From contig NZ_QTYB01000008.1 in the NCBI RefSeq assembly GCF_003461955.1, positions 124,283 through 188,282 on the forward strand: a DNA stretch of 64,000 nt. The letters run 5' to 3'. The notes under the pieces were generated by a model. The model saw only the letters and a program-made list of their open reading frames with translations. It made no database searches and had not been told where the DNA came from. Shown one piece after another: positions 38,157 to 47,428 of this stretch (within the stretch, counting starts at the first letter, position 1; every line of letters starts with the position of its first letter). The stretch comes from Ruminococcus sp. AM36-2AA. Lineage in GTDB: Bacteria > Bacillota > Clostridia > Lachnospirales > Lachnospiraceae. The position numbers were made by a program, and so were the translations under genes.

Positions 38157-39134
38157 TTATAATTGATATTCTCTGTACATGGCTTCACGCATTTCTTTAT
38201 CCGTAACAACCTTCTGAATCTCATCACCCCGGCCATCAAGGATAAGCCTGTTGATCAGAACACTAAGACGCTCCTCACCCTGGGCCATTCCTTGGGCCAT
38301 TCCTTGAGCCATTCCTTGAGCCATTCCTCGTTCTAATCCCAATGCTTCAGCCTGTTCTTTAGCTTCCGCAAGCAATCTTGCCCTTTTCTCAGATTCCAGT
38401 TCCAGAACATGTCCGCCCATAACCTCACCTATTCCTTTCCGGACTTTCTCCTCGTTTCTGAAAATATAATCAGATATCCGAGTGATCAGTCCAATCAGAT
38501 CACTGAACAGTTCAGACCTTCCAGCTTCAGTAATCTCCACTTCCAGTTTACTCCGGATCACCTCATATTCATTCAGCAATTCCTGAAAAAGTTGCGGATC
38601 CTCACTCATCTCATGCCCTCTTTTCTCATATCTCATGATATAAAAAGGAAGCAGCATGAGAAGACTCTTCTCAAATATCTTATCTTTTGTATAATTATCA
38701 ACTTTAATCGTGGGCACTCTGTACAAATGACATTCTCCATCCGGAAAAACCACATCCACTTCCAGAAAATCCGGCGTATTGCTACCACTTCTCAGATACA
38801 ACACACAAGAACGTGGAAACTCCATCCGATACCTCCGTCCCTGCTTCCTTGCAAATTCAACAGCAGTTGCAAAATCATACTCAATCATCCGTACAGCCAT
38901 CGTCGTGTCATCCGTACTCTGACATTCTATGTGATAAATCTTATTTCCGATCAACAACCGCGAATCCGTAATAATCTCACCATCCACCCGCTGATACTCA
39001 TTACGCAACTGCACAATCTCCACATCAGCCGGATACGACGTATGAAAAACATCATTGATCAAAGGCACGACCAGAAACGTCATCTTCTCCATCATAGTAC
39101 GAAAAACATCATCAAAAATCGTATTATCACTCAA
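38157..39134 (-). CDS. Rpn-family recombination-promoting nuclease/PD-(D/E)XK protein
   Basis: A 325-aa protein of the Rpn/PD-(D/E)XK transposase-like family. The nuclease core has 'RVDGEIITDSRLLIGNKIYHIECQS' around residues 50-75, with Asp and the E-x-Q typical of the fold. The C-terminus carries four tandem MAQG units encoded by a 12-bp DNA repeat (about 38278-38326), a slippage-prone tract. Known Rpn proteins promote RecA-independent recombination or act in phage defence; here this is family inference. Confidence 0.82.
   Translation of the reverse strand: MSDNTIFDDVFRTMMEKMTFLVVPLINDVFHTSYPADVEIVQLRNEYQRVDGEIITDSRLLIGNKIYHIECQSTDDTTMAVRMIEYDFATAVEFARKQGRRYRMEFPRSCVLYLRSGSNTPDFLEVDVVFPDGECHLYRVPTIKVDNYTKDKIFEKSLLMLLPFYIMRYEKRGHEMSEDPQLFQELLNEYEVIRSKLEVEITEAGRSELFSDLIGLITRISDYIFRNEEKVRKGIGEVMGGHVLELESEKRARLLAEAKEQAEALGLERGMAQGMAQGMAQGMAQGEERLSVLINRLILDGRGDEIQKVVTDKEMREAMYREYQL
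38278..38326 (-). repeat. 12-bp tandem repeat in the Rpn-family gene
   Basis: Four units of ccttgagccatt or ccttgggccatt (plus strand), coding for Met-Ala-Gln-Gly. In-frame unit changes would alter protein length without a frameshift. Confidence 0.85.
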
Positions 39135-39429
39135 ACAATACTCCTTCTGGTATCTATAATTATACCATCAAACAAACACTGCAGAAACCCTGTATACAGT
39201 TTTTATAAATATTTTTGAAAAAACGCTTCAGACATTGAAGCCAAAAGAAACCAAATAAATGGCCAGATCTTATAAGATACATAAATCATACCACACATCC
39301 CATCACAACACCACAAAAAACCATCCCAAAAATTCGACATCCCTCCAGGCGTCCAGCAACGCGGCGACGCTCTCAACCTCCCGTCAAACCACAAACAATC
39401 TCAGCCTTTCCTCCCAGCCATCCAGCACA
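39135..39429. other. non-coding region with strong strand bias
   Basis: No convincing gene. The stretch around 39284-39345 is rich in C and A and almost free of G on the plus strand. It precedes the large inverted repeat. Confidence 0.4.
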
Positions 39430-39673
39430 GTGCGAGATTTGCAGCAGAAGTCCAGGTGCTTTGGAGTGAGCCTTGGTTCATACTTAGCGTGTGAGGTGGC
39501 TCACGGAGAGGTACCCGGCAGCCACAAGCCGCAGGGTAAGGCCCATCTGTCTGAACCAGGTACGCATCAGCGTACATGGCGAGTTATGGGCCGGCCGCTC
39601 CGTGAGACACCTCAGACGCTTAGTATGACCAGGCGAAACGACGGCACCCGGACTTCTGCTGCAAATCTCACAC
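39430..39673. repeat. large imperfect inverted repeat / candidate structured RNA
   Basis: A 244-base fold-back. The outer arms 39430-39459 and 39644-39673 match at 28 of 30 positions. Inner arms near 39477-39508 and 39598-39629 match in all but about three or four positions. The ~90-base centre has further pairings (gcccat/atgggc, a gtacgc-atca-gcgtac hairpin). GC content is higher than flanking sequence. It lies 78 bp upstream of DUF4317. It could be a non-coding RNA, a leader, or a MITE-like remnant; no match to 6S, SRP, tmRNA or RNase P core motifs was recognised by eye. Confidence 0.7.
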
Positions 39674-39750
39674 GTCCGTCTGCGTCACCTTGCCCCCACC
39701 AAACACCTGTGCTATAATCAAACTAATCAAAAAACCGAGGTAAACCACAC

Positions 39751-40944
39751 ATGAATAAAAAAGAAATCGCAGAAATAAAAAAACAGTTCACCCCCGACCG
39801 ATGTTCCATCACCCGCATCTGCGGCTGTTACGTAGACGGCGAAAAAAACAAAAAAACCGAACTCAAAGAAGCCTTTTTATCCTTATCAGAAGAAGAAACT
39901 TTTAAATACTTCGACATCTTCCGAAAAACCCTCACCGGCACCATCGGAAAAAACCTCATCAACATGGAATTTCCTCTGGACCAGGAAGCGGAAGGCGGAA
40001 CCCAGAACTTCCTTATGAAGCTTCGTGAAAGCAAACTCACCGACGACACCCTCACCGAAGCCTTCTACGACAAAATCATCGAAAACTACGACTATGGTGA
40101 AAACTACTACATCATCCTCATCCACGCAGTCTACGATATTCCCGGCAAATCCTCCGACGGAGCCGAAATGTTCGACGCCTCCGATGAGATCTACGACCAT
40201 ATCCTCTGCAGCATCTGCCCGGTCAAGCTCTCCAAGGCAGGCCTGCACTACAACGCAGAGACCAACAATATCGAAGACCGTATCCGTGACTGGCTGGTGG
40301 AAATGCCTGACTGGGGATTCCTTTTCCCGCAGTTCAACGACCGCAGCACCGACATCCACGGGCTCCTCTACTACACCAAAAACGCCGAAAACCTCCGTTC
40401 CACCATGATGGAAGAAGTCTTCGGCTGCACCACACCACTGTCCGCAGCAACCCAGCGTGACTCCTTCAATGCTCTGGTAGAAGAAACCCTTGGCGATGAC
40501 TGTGCCTACGATACAGTTCTTGAGATCCACGAAAAGCTCAACGATCTCATTGAATCCCAAAAAGACGAACCGGAACCAGTTGTTCTCACCAAGTCCGAAG
40601 TAAAGCGTCTCTTTGAAGAATGCGGTGTGGAGGACGACAAGCTTCAGAATTTTGACGAACAATACGAGCTTGCCGCCGGGGAAAAATCTTCTCTGGTAGC
40701 TTCCAACATCACCAACACCAGAAAATTCGAGATCAAAACTCCGGATGTCGTGATCCACGTAGCACCTGACCGTGCAGACCTGGTCGAGACCCGCATCATT
40801 GACGGACGGAAATGCCTGGTCATCCCAATGGAAAGTGAGGTAGAGCTCAATGGAATCCGTGTCAGCGCACTGAATCCGCCGGAAGAAATTTCTGACATCT
40901 CTCTCTCCAACGCTGAAAACGAATCAGAAGAAATACCTTTTTAA
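39751..40944 (+). CDS. DUF4317 family protein
   Basis: A 397-aa soluble protein matching my memory of DUF4317, a Clostridia family of unknown function. N-terminal 'MNKKEIAEIKKQF', a 'CSITRICGCYVDG' motif and a long acidic C-terminal tail. Codon use favours C-ending codons strongly. Its TAA stop (40942-40944) lies inside the boundary of repeat copy D. No domain suggests an activity. Confidence 0.85.
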   Translation: MNKKEIAEIKKQFTPDRCSITRICGCYVDGEKNKKTELKEAFLSLSEEETFKYFDIFRKTLTGTIGKNLINMEFPLDQEAEGGTQNFLMKLRESKLTDDTLTEAFYDKIIENYDYGENYYIILIHAVYDIPGKSSDGAEMFDASDEIYDHILCSICPVKLSKAGLHYNAETNNIEDRIRDWLVEMPDWGFLFPQFNDRSTDIHGLLYYTKNAENLRSTMMEEVFGCTTPLSAATQRDSFNALVEETLGDDCAYDTVLEIHEKLNDLIESQKDEPEPVVLTKSEVKRLFEECGVEDDKLQNFDEQYELAAGEKSSLVASNITNTRKFEIKTPDVVIHVAPDRADLVETRIIDGRKCLVIPMESEVELNGIRVSALNPPEEISDISLSNAENESEEIPF

Positions 40945-41105
40945 CCAAATCAAGTAAGTCCCCTGCGGGGTTGCGAAAAGCAATAAGCAGTGGGTGGGGA
41001 CTTGCTTGTATCAGGAGGAGTGCAAGAAGCTCCTCCTGATAAACTGCGGAGCAGTTATTTGGTGTAGAGCTACATAGCGAAGCGGATTGCGAATATCCGC
41101 TTGAC
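40941..41105 (-). repeat. 162-bp structured repeat, copy D (165 bp)
   Basis: Inverted orientation. The central hairpin loop is 3 bases longer (tgcaagaagctcc) yet both arms keep full pairing, and 'tacatagc' replaces 'tacgtagc'. It overlaps the stop of DUF4317 and ends 15 bases before the phosphatase start, so it lies inside a probable two-gene transcript. Confidence 0.92.
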
Positions 41106-41120
41106 CATAAGGAGGATCTT

Positions 41121-41918
41121 ATGAACAATAAAAAAATCTTATTCTTCGACATAGATGGAACTCTGCTCACTCCACATCCTTTCACAGTTCCGGAAAGTAC
41201 AAAGCTCGCTCTCAAAAAAGCACACGAAAACGGCCATCTTCTCTTCATCAACACCGGCCGCACCAAAGCCATGATGCCGGAAGAAATTTCCGAACTCCAT
41301 TTTGATGGCTATGTATATGGCTGTGGAACCCACATTTACATGGATAACAAACTTCTTTTTTTCCGTACAGTCCCCAACCTTCTGTGCAAGGAGACCGTAG
41401 ATCTTCTCCGAAAATGTAAGATCGAGGCAATGTTCGAATCCAACACTGCGATCCTGTATGACGGAGCCTCTCCCGCACAGTCCGAATTCGGAGCTAGAAT
41501 GCGAAAAGAGATTCCAATGACTGACATCACCAAATTTAACCGTGAGGACGCCTGCACATATTCCTATGATAAATTCCTCGCACGTATGCTGCCGGACTCT
41601 GACGTAGAAAAATTCCGTAAATTCTGTAACGATCATTATACTGTTTTTGATCATGAAGATGGCATCTGGGAAGTAACCCAGAAAGGCACCAGCAAGGCAA
41701 CCGGAATGGAATTTCTCCTGGATCGTTTTTCCATCCCGAAAGAAAACTGCTATGCATTCGGAGACAGCCCAAACGATCTCCCCATGCTGAAAGCAGCCGG
41801 TATCAGCGTCGCCATGGGAAATGCTTATGGGGGCATCGAAAAAGACTGCACCTGGCAGACAAGCGCAGTTGATAAAGATGGCATTTATCATGCATTAGAG
41901 CATCTGAATCTGATCTGA
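41121..41918 (+). CDS. Cof-type HAD hydrolase
   Basis: A 265-aa HAD phosphatase of the Cof/IIB subfamily: FDIDGTLLT (motif I), NTGR (motif II), a C-terminal Lys/'KGTSKATG' and GDSPNDLPM (motif IV). Likely a sugar-phosphate or cofactor-phosphate phosphatase. AAGGAGG lies close upstream, just after repeat copy D. Confidence 0.92.
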   Translation: MNNKKILFFDIDGTLLTPHPFTVPESTKLALKKAHENGHLLFINTGRTKAMMPEEISELHFDGYVYGCGTHIYMDNKLLFFRTVPNLLCKETVDLLRKCKIEAMFESNTAILYDGASPAQSEFGARMRKEIPMTDITKFNREDACTYSYDKFLARMLPDSDVEKFRKFCNDHYTVFDHEDGIWEVTQKGTSKATGMEFLLDRFSIPKENCYAFGDSPNDLPMLKAAGISVAMGNAYGGIEKDCTWQTSAVDKDGIYHALEHLNLI

Positions 41919-41942
41919 TAATTACATCCCGCTCATGAACGC

Positions 41943-41986
41943 AAAACGGGAAGTGTACTATAAATCGTACACTTCCCGTTCTTTTA
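41943..41986. terminator. bidirectional terminator
   Basis: aacgggaagtgta...tacacttcccgtt stem with flanking A and T runs, between the convergent phosphatase and lipoprotein genes. Confidence 0.88.
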
Positions 41987-42005
41987 TCTTGTCATATTCC
42001 GTATT

Positions 42006-43289
42006 TTATTTCTCTGCCTCAGGTGTAGCTGTAGTCTCCGCCTCAGTATCTGTCTCTGCAGTCTCATCCTCTGCTGCAACCGTAGTCTCACTCTCCTCAG
42101 CCGCCGGTGTCTCCGTTGCCTCTGTTTCAGCCTCAGATGCTGCCGGTGTTTCGGTTACTGCTGTGGAATCTGCTGCTGCGGAGTCCTCAGCTGCCGGTGT
42201 CTCTGTCACATTCGGATCCGGTGTAGGTGTCGGAGTCTGGATTGTAAAGCTGTGATTATCTGTGATCTTAATCTTCTTGATCAGTTTTTTCTCTTCTTTG
42301 ATGTCGGCTTTTTTCTTCCATCCATCTGTAGTATCGTTATAAAAATCATCCTTCTTGGTATTTGTCAGAGACTCTTTCTTACTCTCTGTTGCTGTTTCAT
42401 CATTCTTGGAATCCAGTCTTACCACATACCATACGGAATCTGTCTTGATAATCTCCTCGTTCAGTGCACCTTCATCCAGTTTTCTTAATGCGGTACGGAC
42501 CTCATCCGGATAAGTAGTTCCGTTAGCCGCACTGTCATCGCCTTCCTCATAAGTCGGACAGGTACCGGTTGTTGCTGTCATATCTTTAGAAATCTCATCT
42601 CCAAGAGTATTGAAGTCTGCAGTAGGATCTTCTTTAACCTTGTCAAAGAATTTCTGGAGATTCTCTTTATTTGTCTTGATATCATCATCAGAAAGATCAT
42701 CTCCGCTGACCTTCGCGCTTGCATAGCTGAAAGACATCTGCTGATATTCTTTCTCATCCAGCTTCACGTCTGCCTTGGCCTCAATGGCGTCTTTCATTTT
42801 CACATCGTAAGTCTCAAGCTCCAGGAAAGTTTTCACCATATCTTCATCAACTGCAAGCTCTGCAATTGTCTCATCAGAGTTTGCTGCAATAAAGTTCTTG
42901 GCAGCTTCCTCAAGAGCCTTCTGCTCATCCTCGGAGATCTCCACATTATACTCGGAAGCGTGCTCCTTCTCCAGGCACATTTTCTCAACAGTCTCAACGG
43001 ATGTTGTTACCGCATTCTCACCGTAAGTCTCATCGGAATCATCACCCATCTTGGTACTCCAGATAGACATGTCGCTTCCGCCGCCAAGATACATCCTGTA
43101 CATAGCCTCAGCCTGTGCCTGCTGCATACGTGCCGCAAGACTTACAACACCAAGCGGGATCTCCTGCTTATTCACTGTCACTGCAGTCTTTGTGCCGTCG
43201 AGTTTTTTATTTCCGCAGCCTGCCATCATTCCTGCTGCTGTAACGCAGACAAGAGCGGTAACTGCCGCTTTTTTTACTGAATTTTTCAT
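42006..43289 (-). CDS. PrsA/SurA-type peptidyl-prolyl isomerase-like lipoprotein
   Basis: A 427-aa lipoprotein. Lipobox MAGC with lipidated Cys25 from the ATG at 43289 (GGAGG 5 nt upstream). A SurA_N-like segment follows, then a region like a PpiC foldase core ('TTYPDEVRTALRKLDEGALNEEIIKTDSVWYVVRLDS'-like). The C-terminal ~90 residues are a low-complexity Thr/Glu/Ala/Pro tail. Probably an extracellular foldase; its isomerase motifs are weak. Last gene of the pth-mfd run. Confidence 0.8.
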   Translation of the reverse strand: MKNSVKKAAVTALVCVTAAGMMAGCGNKKLDGTKTAVTVNKQEIPLGVVSLAARMQQAQAEAMYRMYLGGGSDMSIWSTKMGDDSDETYGENAVTTSVETVEKMCLEKEHASEYNVEISEDEQKALEEAAKNFIAANSDETIAELAVDEDMVKTFLELETYDVKMKDAIEAKADVKLDEKEYQQMSFSYASAKVSGDDLSDDDIKTNKENLQKFFDKVKEDPTADFNTLGDEISKDMTATTGTCPTYEEGDDSAANGTTYPDEVRTALRKLDEGALNEEIIKTDSVWYVVRLDSKNDETATESKKESLTNTKKDDFYNDTTDGWKKKADIKEEKKLIKKIKITDNHSFTIQTPTPTPDPNVTETPAAEDSAAADSTAVTETPAASEAETEATETPAAEESETTVAAEDETAETDTEAETTATPEAEK

Positions 43290-43502
43290 TTCATCCTCCA
43301 TCTATCCGTCCATAAAAATCACGGTCCGGCTCTTATTCCATAATGCTTAATTATAAACGTTTTCCTCTTTAAGAGCAAGGAATTTCACGAACTTACACGA
43401 CATTTCACAAATTATCCACAAGTCTTTCCGGGAAAATATCCGGTATCCACAGACCGGATGTTTTTTCCCGTGGATAACCCTAAGCTTAGCTGATTCTTCC
43501 CT

Positions 43503-46500
43503 TTACTCCAGTGGCTCTGCCAGTTTTGCCAACTCCCCCGCAAACTTCATCAACTCTTCGATCAGCCTTCCCTGTGGTGTCAGGATAAATTTCGGCTCCT
43601 GATCCGCCTTAAACTGCAGTCCTCTCCGGTACTGCGCCAGAATCGCAGGAATACCTGCTGGATCCAACTTCGCTTTTTCGTAGAGCGTGATCCGCACATC
43701 TTTTCCAAGCTGCTTGATCTCCGTCACATATCCCTGATGAGCAAGGGCCTTCAGTCTTGCAATGGCAAGAAGATTCAGTACTGCTTTCGTCGGCTCACCA
43801 AAACGGTCGATCAGCTCTTCCAGCATATCGTCATACTCCTGCTGACTCTCAATACCGGCAATTCGCTTGTAAATATCCAGTTTCTGAAATTCGTTGCTGA
43901 TGTAGGAATCCGGAATAAATGCATCGATATTAAGATCAATGGTCGTCTCAAAATCATCCATAGTCTGGATTCCCTTAGCCTCCTTGACAGCCTCACTGAG
44001 CATTTTGCAGTAAAGGTCATAGCCCACCGCGTTCATATGGCCATGCTGCTGAGCTCCAAGAAGATTTCCTGCTCCACGGAGCTCCAGATCCTTCATGGCG
44101 ATCTTAAAGCCGCTTCCAAGATCCGAATATTCCCGCATGGCGCTGAGTCGCTTTTCCGCTGTCTCCTGAAGCATCTTATTCTTCGTATACATCAGAAACG
44201 CATAGGCAGTACGGTTAGAACGTCCTACACGTCCGCGAAGCTGATACAGCTGAGAAAGACCATATCGGTCGGAATCATGGATGATCATGGTATTTACATT
44301 GGAGATATCCAGTCCCGTCTCAATAATGGTAGTGGAAACCAGTACATCCACATCTCCGTTGATAAAATCATACATCACCTGCTCCAGTTCCCTCTGGCTC
44401 ATCTGACCATGGGCAAAATCCACCCTGGCTTCCGGCACCAGCTTCGATATGCGAAGAGCTACCTCCGCAATATCATTAACCCGATTGTATACATAATAAA
44501 CCTGGCCGCCACGTCGAAGTTCCCTGCGGATAGCCTCCCGGACAGTCTCCTCATCATATTCCATAACATACGTCTGGATCGGCACACGGTCCATAGGCGG
44601 CTCTTCCAGAACACTCATGTCACGGATACCAATGAGACTCATATGAAGAGTTCGGGGAATCGGAGTTGCAGTCAGTGTCAGCACATCCACATCTTTTTTC
44701 ATCTGCTTGATCTTTTCTTTATGAGTGACACCGAAACGCTGTTCCTCATCAATGATCAGAAGTCCCAGATTCTTAAATTCCACATCTTTGGAAAGAACCC
44801 TGTGAGTACCGATCACAATGTCCACCTGGCCTTTTTTGATCCCCTCGATGGTCTTTTTCTGCTGGGCAGAAGTACGGAACCGGCAGAGAAGATCCACTTT
44901 CACCGGAAATTCCTTCATACGCTGCACAAAGGTGTTGTAATGCTGTTGGGCAAGAATGGTAGTGGGCACCAGATAAACGACCTGGCGGCTTTCCTGAACT
45001 GCCTTAAACGCAGCTCTCAAAGCAACCTCCGTCTTACCGTAACCAACGTCACCACACACAAGACGGTCCATGATCTTGGTACTTTCCATGTCCTTCTTGG
45101 TATCCTCGATGGCTGCCAGCTGATCCTCTGTCTCCTCATAAGGAAACATTTCTTCAAATTCCTTCTGCCAGACCGTATCCGGGCCACAGACATAGCCCTC
45201 TTTTTCCTGGCGGACCGCATAAAGCTCCACCAACTCTTTTGCGATATTTTTAACCGCACCCCGGACACGGCTCTTGGTCTTGTTCCACTCCTGTCCGCCA
45301 AGTTTATTCAGCTTGGGTGTTTTTGCATTTTCGGAAGATCCGGAATATTTCTGCAAAGCATCCAACTGGGTTGCCAGGATGTAGAGATTGCTGCCACCAC
45401 GGTACTCAATCTTGATGTAATCTTTTACAACTCGGTCCACTTCCACTTTTTCGATTCCACGATAAATTCCAAGTCCATGTTTTTCGTGGACAACAAGATC
45501 CCCGATGGAAAGCTCCGCAAAATCCTGGATACGGTTTCCACTGTACTTTTTCTTCTTTTTGCGCTTCTTCTGCTCTTTGCCGAAAATGTCTGTTTCCGTC
45601 ATCACCGCAAATTTGATCAGCGGATACTGGAAACCACGGCGCGCATGGCCATAAACAACCATGATCTCACCGGGGCTTATGATACGGTCTGTATCCTGTC
45701 TGTAAAAAGCATTCAGGCCTTCCTCTGAGAGATCCTTTGCCAGACGCTCTGCCCTTGTCCTGGAACCGGAAAGCAGGGCGATCCGGTACCCCTGGCTTTT
45801 ATACTGGAGAAGATCTTTTACCAGAAGTTCAAAACTGCTGTTGTAAGAATCCACAGATTTCACCGTGAGATCAAATTCCTCATTGATCTTCCAGCCGGAA
45901 CGTCTCGGAGAAAGTGCGGACACAGCCACGCAGTTCCGTCTGTTCAGTTTCTTCTGCACTTCCTGAAAACCACAGAGCCACTGTTCCGGAAGATTTGCCT
46001 CGCCTTTTTCCTCCCTGTGCATGCGGCTCTGACGGTACTCTTCCTCCACACCTTCGCCGTTTTCTGCCAGATGGTTCAGCTCATCCAGAAACAGCAGTGT
46101 TTTTTCTTCCGGAAAATAATCCAGGAAAGATACCATATCCTCGCAGTCCATCTTTTCTGTAGCCGGATAAATGGTGATCTCATCTATATTTTCCAGAGAT
46201 CTCTGGCTTTCTGCATCAAAACTCCGGATGGAATCGATCTCATCATCCCAGAGTTCAATACGCCATGGATTCTCCTCCGTCAGCGGATAGATATCAATGA
46301 TCCCTCCCCGCACGGAAAACTGTCCCGGAAGCTCCACCTGGCCAACCCGCTCATATCCCAGATCCACCAGATCTGCTTTCAGCTGATCCAGATCGATCAC
46401 ACTGTCACTTTTAAAATGAAGAAGGCTGCTTTTGATCTTTTCCAGAGGCATCAAAAAATCCATGCATCCGTCTATGCTGGTAACCACCGTCACTTCTTCC

Positions 46501-46829
46501 TGCTCCAGAAGTGCCCGGATCACACGCATCCGCTGCCGGATCAGAAGATTTCCATGAATGTCTGCCTGAAAAAACAGAAGATCTTTTGCCGGATAAAAAT
46601 ATACATTTTTGTCATAGAAGCGGTAATCCTCATAAATTTCCTTTGCGTTACGTTCATCATCCGCAAGGATCAGATGACATGGAAAAAGCCCGGAAAGTCC
46701 ATACATCAGATGGACTTTCTGGGACTCCATACATCCGGAAACATTAAGAATTCCGCGGTTTGCGCCACAGCGCTTTTTTATTTCTTCAAACTCTGCAAGG
46801 CCCTGCAGAGGCTGCAAAAATGCTTCCAT
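43503..46829 (-). CDS. mfd: transcription-repair coupling factor
   Basis: An 1108-aa Mfd. It has an N-terminal UvrB-like region, a CarD-type RNA polymerase-interacting domain around residue 440-500 ('DLVVHEKHGLGIYRGIEKVEV'-like), a RecG-like motor with GDVGYGKTE, DEEQRFG and TATPIPRTL, and a C-terminal TRCF domain. It removes stalled RNA polymerase and recruits UvrA. It follows pth by 7 bp. Confidence 0.97.
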   Translation of the reverse strand: MEAFLQPLQGLAEFEEIKKRCGANRGILNVSGCMESQKVHLMYGLSGLFPCHLILADDERNAKEIYEDYRFYDKNVYFYPAKDLLFFQADIHGNLLIRQRMRVIRALLEQEEVTVVTSIDGCMDFLMPLEKIKSSLLHFKSDSVIDLDQLKADLVDLGYERVGQVELPGQFSVRGGIIDIYPLTEENPWRIELWDDEIDSIRSFDAESQRSLENIDEITIYPATEKMDCEDMVSFLDYFPEEKTLLFLDELNHLAENGEGVEEEYRQSRMHREEKGEANLPEQWLCGFQEVQKKLNRRNCVAVSALSPRRSGWKINEEFDLTVKSVDSYNSSFELLVKDLLQYKSQGYRIALLSGSRTRAERLAKDLSEEGLNAFYRQDTDRIISPGEIMVVYGHARRGFQYPLIKFAVMTETDIFGKEQKKRKKKKKYSGNRIQDFAELSIGDLVVHEKHGLGIYRGIEKVEVDRVVKDYIKIEYRGGSNLYILATQLDALQKYSGSSENAKTPKLNKLGGQEWNKTKSRVRGAVKNIAKELVELYAVRQEKEGYVCGPDTVWQKEFEEMFPYEETEDQLAAIEDTKKDMESTKIMDRLVCGDVGYGKTEVALRAAFKAVQESRQVVYLVPTTILAQQHYNTFVQRMKEFPVKVDLLCRFRTSAQQKKTIEGIKKGQVDIVIGTHRVLSKDVEFKNLGLLIIDEEQRFGVTHKEKIKQMKKDVDVLTLTATPIPRTLHMSLIGIRDMSVLEEPPMDRVPIQTYVMEYDEETVREAIRRELRRGGQVYYVYNRVNDIAEVALRISKLVPEARVDFAHGQMSQRELEQVMYDFINGDVDVLVSTTIIETGLDISNVNTMIIHDSDRYGLSQLYQLRGRVGRSNRTAYAFLMYTKNKMLQETAEKRLSAMREYSDLGSGFKIAMKDLELRGAGNLLGAQQHGHMNAVGYDLYCKMLSEAVKEAKGIQTMDDFETTIDLNIDAFIPDSYISNEFQKLDIYKRIAGIESQQEYDDMLEELIDRFGEPTKAVLNLLAIARLKALAHQGYVTEIKQLGKDVRITLYEKAKLDPAGIPAILAQYRRGLQFKADQEPKFILTPQGRLIEELMKFAGELAKLAEPLE

Positions 46830-46836
46830 ACAAACC

Positions 46837-47415
46837 TCAATTCTTAGGCTTTTTCCTGTTATACTTATTCATCGCCGCATCCACGCCCTCGGACAGGATC
46901 ATTTCCACGGCTTCCGCCGCATCGTTGATTCCCTCGTCCACAAGCTTGCGGTCGCTGTCCGAAAAATGACCCAGCACAAAATCTGCCAGATCCCAGTCTT
47001 TCGGTTTCGCACCAACACCAACACGGATACGGATAAACTTCTCAGTTCCAAGACGACGGATAATATCCTTGATCCCGTTATGTCCGCCTGCACTGCCTTT
47101 TTTGCGGATACGAAGCTGTCCCGGTTCCAGATCGATATCATCGTAGATCACGATCAGCTCTGTCTCCGGATCGATCTTGAAATAGCTGGACATCTCCTGA
47201 ATCGGACCGCCGCTTAAATTCATATAGGAAAGCGGTTTCATCAGAATGGCTTTTTCACCGCCGATGATGCTTTTTCCATACATGGCATTAAATTTTACGC
47301 CGCCCTGTGGGATATTATGCTTCTCCACAAGGCAGTCGATGGTGTCAAATCCCATGTTATGGCGGGTAGCCTCATACTGCTTTCCCGGATTTCCCAAACC
47401 TGCAATTAAATACAT
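46837..47415 (-). CDS. pth: peptidyl-tRNA hydrolase
   Basis: A 192-aa Pth. N-terminal AGLGNPGKQYEATRHNMGF with the catalytic His, 'KPLSYMNLSGG', 'YDDIDLEPGQLRIRKKGSAGGHNGIK'-like core. The pth-mfd order is common in Firmicutes. It starts 13 bp after the CobW-like gene. Confidence 0.97.
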   Translation of the reverse strand: MYLIAGLGNPGKQYEATRHNMGFDTIDCLVEKHNIPQGGVKFNAMYGKSIIGGEKAILMKPLSYMNLSGGPIQEMSSYFKIDPETELIVIYDDIDLEPGQLRIRKKGSAGGHNGIKDIIRRLGTEKFIRIRVGVGAKPKDWDLADFVLGHFSDSDRKLVDEGINDAAEAVEMILSEGVDAAMNKYNRKKPKN

Positions 47416-47428
47416 AAAAACTCCTCAG

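Noticed and set aside
39203..39394. 63-residue minus-strand frame
   Set aside because: Trp/Cys/Met-rich composition from the C/A-biased strand; no ribosome site or family.
39259..39717. 152-residue frame across the fold-back
   Set aside because: No ribosome site, biased composition, and the arms are complementary, which fits structure rather than coding.
43737..45728. 663-residue plus-strand frame over mfd
   Set aside because: Antisense shadow of a conserved gene produced by codon bias.
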